Below, in pieces: positions 5,090 through 8,877 of a stretch of DNA of 8,877 bases. How positions within the stretch are numbered: the first letter of the stretch is position 1; every line of letters begins with the position of its first letter. Source of the DNA: Chloroflexota bacterium (GTDB taxonomy: Bacteria > Chloroflexota > Anaerolineae > Aggregatilineales > Phototrophicaceae); assembly GCA_023392115.1 (NCBI GenBank), contig JAEVZT010000472.1:1-8877 (forward strand), read 5' to 3'. The position numbers were made by a program, and so were the translations under genes. Under the pieces are notes generated by a model, which worked only from the letters and a program-made list of their open reading frames with translations, made no database searches and was not told where the DNA came from.

Positions 5090-6595
5090 GTGGAACAGAA
5101 ATTTCAGGAACTCAAACAGCGGTTGATGGAAGCCGGCGACCTTGACGCGGTCGCGGCGCTGCTCAACTGGGATCAGTCGACGTACATGCCGCCGGGCGGC
5201 GCTGAAGCGCGCGGGCGTCAAATGGCGATCGTCGGGCGGCTGGCGCACGAGAAATTTACCGATCCGGCGATCGGCAGGCTGCTCGACGATCTGGCGGCGT
5301 ATGAAGAAAGCTTGCCCTACGATCATGACGATGCCGCCCTGATCCGCGCGACGCGCCGCGCCTACGAGAAGCAGATCAAAGTCCCGGCGGCGCTGATATC
5401 GGCGCTGCTCGAACATCAGGCGTTATCGTACCAGACGTGGACGACGGCGCGTCCGGCGAACGATTTCAATGCCGTCCAGCCGATGCTCGAAAAGACGCTC
5501 GACTTGAGCCGCCAGCTTGCCGACTGCTTCCCCGGCTACGACCACATCGCCGACCCGCTGATCGACTTCTCCGATTACGGCATGAAGGCGAATGACGTCC
5601 GCCGCGTCTTCGGCGAACTGCGCGAAGGGCTTGTGCCGCTCGTCAAGGCGATCACCGAGCAGGAACCCGCCGACGAGTCATTCGTCCACCTGCATTACGC
5701 CAAAGACAAACAGCTTGAATTCGGCGAGCAGGTTATCCGGCGCTTCGGCTACGACTTCGAGCGCGGGCGTCAGGACTTGACGCACCACCCGTTCATGACC
5801 AAATTCTCGCTTGGCGACGTCCGCATCACGACCAAGGTCAAGGAGAATGACCTGCTCGACGCGCTGTTCAGCACGATGCACGAGTCAGGTCACGCGATGT
5901 ACGAGCAGGGGATCGACATGTCCTACGAGGCGACGCCGCTGGCGGGTGGCACGTCGTCGGGCGTCCACGAGAGCCAGTCGCGCACGTGGGAAAACGTCGT
6001 CGGACGGAGCCGCGGCTTCTGGGAATACTACTATCCCCAGCTTCAGGCGACGTTCCCTGATCAACTGCGCGACATCTCGTTCGACACTTTTTACCGCGCC
6101 GTCAACAAAGTCAAGCGGTCGCTGATCCGCATTGAAGCCGACGAGGTGACCTACAACCTGCACGTCATGATCCGCTTCGACCTCGAACTGGCGCTCCTCG
6201 AAGGCTCGCTGGCAATCAAGGACTTGCCTGACGCGTGGAACGCGCGCTACCAGAGCGATCTCGGCGTCATGTCGCCCGATTACCGCGACGGCTGCATGCA
6301 GGACGTCCACTGGTTTGCCGGCGTGATCGGCGGCGCGTTTCAGGGCTACACGCTCGGCAACATCCTGAGCACGCAGTTCTACGAACAGGCGCTCAAGGCG
6401 CATCCGCAGATTCCCGACGACATCCGGCAGGGCAAGTTCGATACGCTGCACGGCTGGTTGAAGGACAACATTTACCGCTACGGCAGCAAGTACACAGCGC
6501 CGGAACTGATCGAGCGCGTGACCGGCGGCGGACTGCGCGTCGAACCGCTGCTCAACTACCTGCGCTCGAAGTACGGCGAAATCTACACACTCTAA
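5090..6595 (+). CDS. M32 family metallocarboxypeptidase (carboxypeptidase Taq type)
   Basis: A complete 501-residue protein of normal family length. It starts at GTG 5090 with GGGGG (5079-5083) as ribosome binding site, and the N-terminus EQKFQELKQRLMEAGDLDAVAALLNWDQSTYMPPGG is typical. All M32 landmarks are present: HHPF (232-235), DVRITT (243-248), and the zinc motif HESGH (264-268, with Glu265 as general base). HESQSR (293-298) supplies the third ligand Glu294. IRIEADEVTYNLHVMIRF (346-362) and GYTLGN (419-424) follow. These enzymes remove C-terminal residues from peptides, with broad specificity except for proline, and act in the cytoplasm. There is no signal peptide. The S9 peptidase gene follows after 9 nt, so the operon likely works in peptide turnover or nutrient recycling. 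Confidence 0.96.
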   Translation: MEQKFQELKQRLMEAGDLDAVAALLNWDQSTYMPPGGAEARGRQMAIVGRLAHEKFTDPAIGRLLDDLAAYEESLPYDHDDAALIRATRRAYEKQIKVPAALISALLEHQALSYQTWTTARPANDFNAVQPMLEKTLDLSRQLADCFPGYDHIADPLIDFSDYGMKANDVRRVFGELREGLVPLVKAITEQEPADESFVHLHYAKDKQLEFGEQVIRRFGYDFERGRQDLTHHPFMTKFSLGDVRITTKVKENDLLDALFSTMHESGHAMYEQGIDMSYEATPLAGGTSSGVHESQSRTWENVVGRSRGFWEYYYPQLQATFPDQLRDISFDTFYRAVNKVKRSLIRIEADEVTYNLHVMIRFDLELALLEGSLAIKDLPDAWNARYQSDLGVMSPDYRDGCMQDVHWFAGVIGGAFQGYTLGNILSTQFYEQALKAHPQIPDDIRQGKFDTLHGWLKDNIYRYGSKYTAPELIERVTGGGLRVEPLLNYLRSKYGEIYTL

Positions 6596-6604
6596 GGGGC
6601 GATC

Positions 6605-8506
6605 ATGTTTCACATCGAGTCGTTACTGTCTGCCCGGCTGTTCCTGACGCCTCAGCGCGTCGGCGACAGCATCTATTTCATCAGCAACCTGAGCGGGCGC
6701 TTGAGCCTGTACCGCATGGACTTCGGCGGCAGCGTTCCCCAGCCGCTGCTGCCGCCGACGATCGCGCTGCAAAACCCGGAACTGGTCGGCGGCGCGCCGT
6801 TCTACGTCTTCCCGAAACTCGGCAAGATCATGCTGATGATCGACAAGGACGGCGACGAGAATTACCTGCCGATGGCGATCCCGATCGACGGCGGCTTCCC
6901 CGAACCGATCTTCCCTGAACTTGACAACACGCGCGTCCACGTCGTCGAGATCGACCGCGAGCGCAGCCTGATCTACATGGCTGTCGAGATGCGGACGAAG
7001 GCGATCGGCAAGGCGTATCAGGGCGACGTGTCGAACGGGACGCTCACCCACCTGAGCGAAAGCACGTGGGGACCGTTCCCGGTCAGCCACAACAAGGATC
7101 ACAGCAAAGTCGTGCTGCTCGAAGGCTACACCGCCGGCGACACGACCGTGTACCTGTGGCAGCGCGATCAGGGCGCGCGCGTCCTGTACGGCAAACCGTT
7201 CGAAGAACGCGCGCCGGGTGAAGAAGTGCCGATCAACGCCATTGGCGCGCCGCACTTCACCACCGGCGACAAGGGCTTGCTGCTGACAACCGCGCTGTTC
7301 GAAGACAGCTACGGGCTTGGCTACCTCGATCTGACTGAGGAAAACGGCGAAATTCAGCAGGTCAAGATCGAGGGCATTGTCCACGCCGGTGCCGGCGAGC
7401 TGATCCACCTTGAGGACATGCACGACGACCGCTACATGGTGGCGTATAACATCGACGGCAGTTCGTGGGTCTACGAAGGCGTGTTTGACGAGGCAGCGCT
7501 GACGATGCGGTTGACGCACGTCATCTTAGGACAGGGCGACCTATCGGACGGCGTGGCGCACGCTGTCGATTACGACAAGGAAACCGACAGCTTCAGCGCC
7601 TCGTTCTCGACGGCGACCTCGCCGACGCAGTTGTACACCGTCGCCGGGGCAGACCGGAACGAGATCACGCGCCATACCGACGAAAAGGTGCTCGGCATCC
7701 CGCAGGAACTGCTGTCGCGCGGCGAGGACGCCTCGTTCGTCTCGCACGACGGGCTGCGAATCTCGGCACGCCTGTATCTGCCCGCCCCTTCGCTCGGCTT
7801 CGAGGGCAAGCGCCCGCTGGTCTACTACATTCACGGCGGTCCGCAGTCACAGGAGCGCCCGGATTTCTCGTGGTTCTCGATGCCGCTGATCCAGTATCTG
7901 ACGCTCAACGGCTTCGCCGTGTTCGTGCCCAATGTGCGCGGCAGCACCGGCTACGGCTTGAGCTACATGAAGCGCGTCGACCGCGACTGGGGCGGGCAAG
8001 ACCGGCTCGATCACGTCCACGCGCTCAAGCTGCTGGCGGATGATCCGCGCATTGATACCAGCCGCGCGGGCGTTGTCGGACGGTCATACGGCGGCTACAT
8101 GACGCTAACGCTGGCGATGCGCCACCCCGACCTGTGGAAAGCGGCGGTCGACATGTTCGGTCCTTACGACCTGCTGACGTTCATGGATCGCATTCCCGAA
8201 ACGTGGAAGCCGTATTTCGCCATCGCCGTCGGCGATCCGGTCAACGACCGCGACCTGCTCGTCGAGCGCTCGCCGAAGACCTACGTCGATCAGCTCGCCT
8301 GCCCGATGCTCGTGATTCAGGGCAAGAACGATCCGCGCGTAGTCGAACGCGAGTCGCGCGACGTGGTTGAGTACCTGCGCGGGCAGGGCAAAGACGTCGA
8401 CTACCTGATGTTCGAGAACGAAGGGCACGACGTGCTCAAGCTCGAAAACCGCGTCACCTGCTATAACGCGATCACTGAGCACTTCAAGAAGCATTTGATG
8501 GGGTAA
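6605..8506 (+). CDS. S9 family prolyl oligopeptidase-type peptidase (acylaminoacyl-peptidase-like)
   Basis: A complete 633-residue protein whose ATG 6605 has AAGGGG (6594-6599) just upstream, overlapping the preceding stop. Residues 1 to about 365 form repeated beta-rich segments (for example DSIYFISNLSGRLSLYRMD, KIMLMIDKDGDENY), consistent with the substrate-gating beta-propeller. Residues from about 370 form the alpha/beta hydrolase domain. It carries HGGP (410-413, oxyanion region), GRSYGG with nucleophile Ser494, GKNDPRV with Asp576 and ENEGHDV with His608, so the triad is complete. This arrangement fits S9 peptidases, most like the S9C acylaminoacyl-peptidase group, which cleave short peptides only. 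No signal peptide is seen, so it acts in the cytoplasm. Co-expression with the M32 carboxypeptidase gives complementary peptide-degrading activities. It ends directly at a palindromic repeat. Confidence 0.94.
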   Translation: MFHIESLLSARLFLTPQRVGDSIYFISNLSGRLSLYRMDFGGSVPQPLLPPTIALQNPELVGGAPFYVFPKLGKIMLMIDKDGDENYLPMAIPIDGGFPEPIFPELDNTRVHVVEIDRERSLIYMAVEMRTKAIGKAYQGDVSNGTLTHLSESTWGPFPVSHNKDHSKVVLLEGYTAGDTTVYLWQRDQGARVLYGKPFEERAPGEEVPINAIGAPHFTTGDKGLLLTTALFEDSYGLGYLDLTEENGEIQQVKIEGIVHAGAGELIHLEDMHDDRYMVAYNIDGSSWVYEGVFDEAALTMRLTHVILGQGDLSDGVAHAVDYDKETDSFSASFSTATSPTQLYTVAGADRNEITRHTDEKVLGIPQELLSRGEDASFVSHDGLRISARLYLPAPSLGFEGKRPLVYYIHGGPQSQERPDFSWFSMPLIQYLTLNGFAVFVPNVRGSTGYGLSYMKRVDRDWGGQDRLDHVHALKLLADDPRIDTSRAGVVGRSYGGYMTLTLAMRHPDLWKAAVDMFGPYDLLTFMDRIPETWKPYFAIAVGDPVNDRDLLVERSPKTYVDQLACPMLVIQGKNDPRVVERESRDVVEYLRGQGKDVDYLMFENEGHDVLKLENRVTCYNAITEHFKKHLMG

Positions 8507-8574
8507 GACCCCACCCCTCAATCCCCTCCCCGAATTCGGGGAGGGGAAGTGAGCGCAGCGAGCGGGGTGGGGTT
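8507..8574. repeat. GC-rich palindromic element between convergent genes (copy 2), likely bidirectional terminator
   Basis: It begins on the base after the S9 peptidase stop and touches the stop codon of the minus-strand gene. The centre is a perfect 24-bp palindrome (8523-8546) around an EcoRI-like GAATTC core. The outer arms ACCCCACCCC (8508-8517) and GGGGTGGGGT (8564-8573) are also exact complements. Between them on the right lies GTGAGCGCAGCGAGC (8549-8563). The motif ACCCCTCAATCCCC (8513-8526) differs at one base from 4364-4377 in copy 1. No T-run follows on either strand, so termination would rest on the strong stem. Confidence 0.75.
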
Positions 8575-8815
8575 AGGCGGTTTGGCGTTTCTGATACACG
8601 CTCACGACAACCACGCCGATTACCATGCCGACCGCGATCACCGCGCCGGCGATCAGCGGCGTCAGGTTGATCGCTGTGCGGTCGGCGATCGTCACGCTGT
8701 CGAGCAGAAATGGCGCGTCGGAGTCGAGCGTCAACGTATGCCTTTCCGCTGTCAGCGAGCGAAAAATCGTCGTCTCGATCCATGCTGCCGGATCGGGGTT
8801 TGGGTAGTCGCTCAC
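8573..8815 (-). CDS. C-terminal membrane-anchored fragment of an exported protein; frame apparently broken upstream
   Basis: As it stands, the frame allows an 80-residue product from a GTG complementary to 8813-8815, with only a poor ribosome binding site and an in-frame stop upstream (complement of 8837-8839). Residues 1-50 are a soluble stretch (DYPNPDPAAWIETTIFRS...) and 52-74 a clear transmembrane helix (LIAGAVIAVGMVIGVVVVSV). A short positive tail, YQKRQTA, follows. A C-terminal anchor with a positive tail implies the N-terminal part is outside the cell. That would need a signal peptide, which this ORF lacks. I therefore read it as the 3' end of a longer gene, with a one-base frame change near 8826-8836. 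The upstream in-frame residues LDDGTV also read naturally into SDYP. I do not recognise the family. Confidence 0.55.
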   Translation of the reverse strand: MSDYPNPDPAAWIETTIFRSLTAERHTLTLDSDAPFLLDSVTIADRTAINLTPLIAGAVIAVGMVIGVVVVSVYQKRQTA

Positions 8816-8822
8816 CGTTCCA

Positions 8823-8876
8823 TCATCGAGCGCCGCTCAACCGTTCCCCCTGCCAGCGGATCGTCACGCTTGTGCC
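8823..8876 (-). other. Probable upstream portion of the same exported-protein gene in the shifted frame (partial)
   Basis: In the frame starting at the complement of 8876, the sequence reads GTSVTIRWQGERLSGAR and then TGA (complement of 8823-8825). It has a beta-strand-like pattern and codon use like the neighbouring genes. Dropping one base near 8826-8834 would join it to LDDGTVSDYPNPDP and the membrane-anchored fragment downstream. Only 17 codons are visible before the window ends. A competing frame (ending RRSMMER, stop complement of 8812-8814) is also open over this short stretch, so the reading is tentative. Confidence 0.35.
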
Positions 8877-8877
8877 G

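Noticed and set aside
6235..6918. 227-codon plus-strand frame across the M32/S9 junction
   Set aside because: It overlaps two genes in another frame and is Arg/Ala-rich without motifs.
6623..7519. 298-codon minus-strand open frame opposite the S9 peptidase
   Set aside because: Antisense shadow produced by strong third-position GC bias. There is no ribosome binding site or recognisable domain.
8573..8815. A complete 80-aa tail-anchored small protein started by GTG with a GTGA overlap to an upstream gene
   Set aside because: Not fully excluded, but the topology (positive C-terminal tail, no signal peptide), the weak ribosome binding site and the good reading in a neighbouring frame favour a frameshifted 3' end of a longer gene.

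Overview
The window is GC-rich (roughly 60%), densely coded bacterial DNA. It most resembles a member of the Chloroflexota (Anaerolineae-like). That assignment is an inference from recalled protein resemblance: the C-terminal domain of a probable glycosyltransferase-39-type membrane protein, the style of the antitoxin/RelE-like pair and the M32 and S9 peptidases. It also rests on Shine-Dalgarno-led short leaders with sigma70-like promoters. No rRNA, tRNA, CRISPR array, transposase or phage gene was seen.

Left part (1-2243, + strand): the 3' end of a large, probably membrane-bound glycosyltransferase-like gene is followed by a compact two-gene module. This module is an 88-aa ribbon-helix-helix-like protein and a 90-aa RelE/ParE-fold protein 6 nt apart, which looks like a type II toxin-antitoxin pair. 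Next comes a 100-bp spacer built almost entirely of 7-bp periodic repeats. It ends one base before the start codon of an alpha/beta hydrolase.

Middle part (2267-4354, + strand): a class-C beta-lactamase-family serine hydrolase follows the alpha/beta hydrolase at 23 nt and has a strong ribosome binding site. A well-formed promoter (TTGCCA-17-TAAAAT) then drives a VOC/glyoxalase-fold gene, and a LexA-box-like palindrome sits at its predicted transcription start. An intrinsic terminator separates the VOC gene from a LOG-family (TIGR00730) nucleotide phosphoribohydrolase gene.

Right part (4504-8815): a minus-strand alkyltransferase-like (ATL) DNA repair gene has the PWHRV active-site signature and a C-terminal QLSLF sliding-clamp-binding pentapeptide. 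It is transcribed divergently from a peptide-degradation operon of an M32 carboxypeptidase and an S9 prolyl-oligopeptidase-family peptidase. Two good promoters stand back to back in the 130-bp gap, with an inverted repeat across one of them. Beyond the operon, on the minus strand, lies the C-terminal membrane anchor of an exported protein. Its reading frame appears to be broken near the window edge.

Both places where genes converge (4355-4503 and 8507-8574) are filled by GC-rich palindromic elements that share a 14-bp start motif. They look like members of one dispersed repeat family acting as bidirectional terminators. The strongest leads are the clamp-motif ATL protein, the heptamer array, this convergent-end repeat family and the apparent frameshift at the right end. 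No wholly new multi-gene system is evident.
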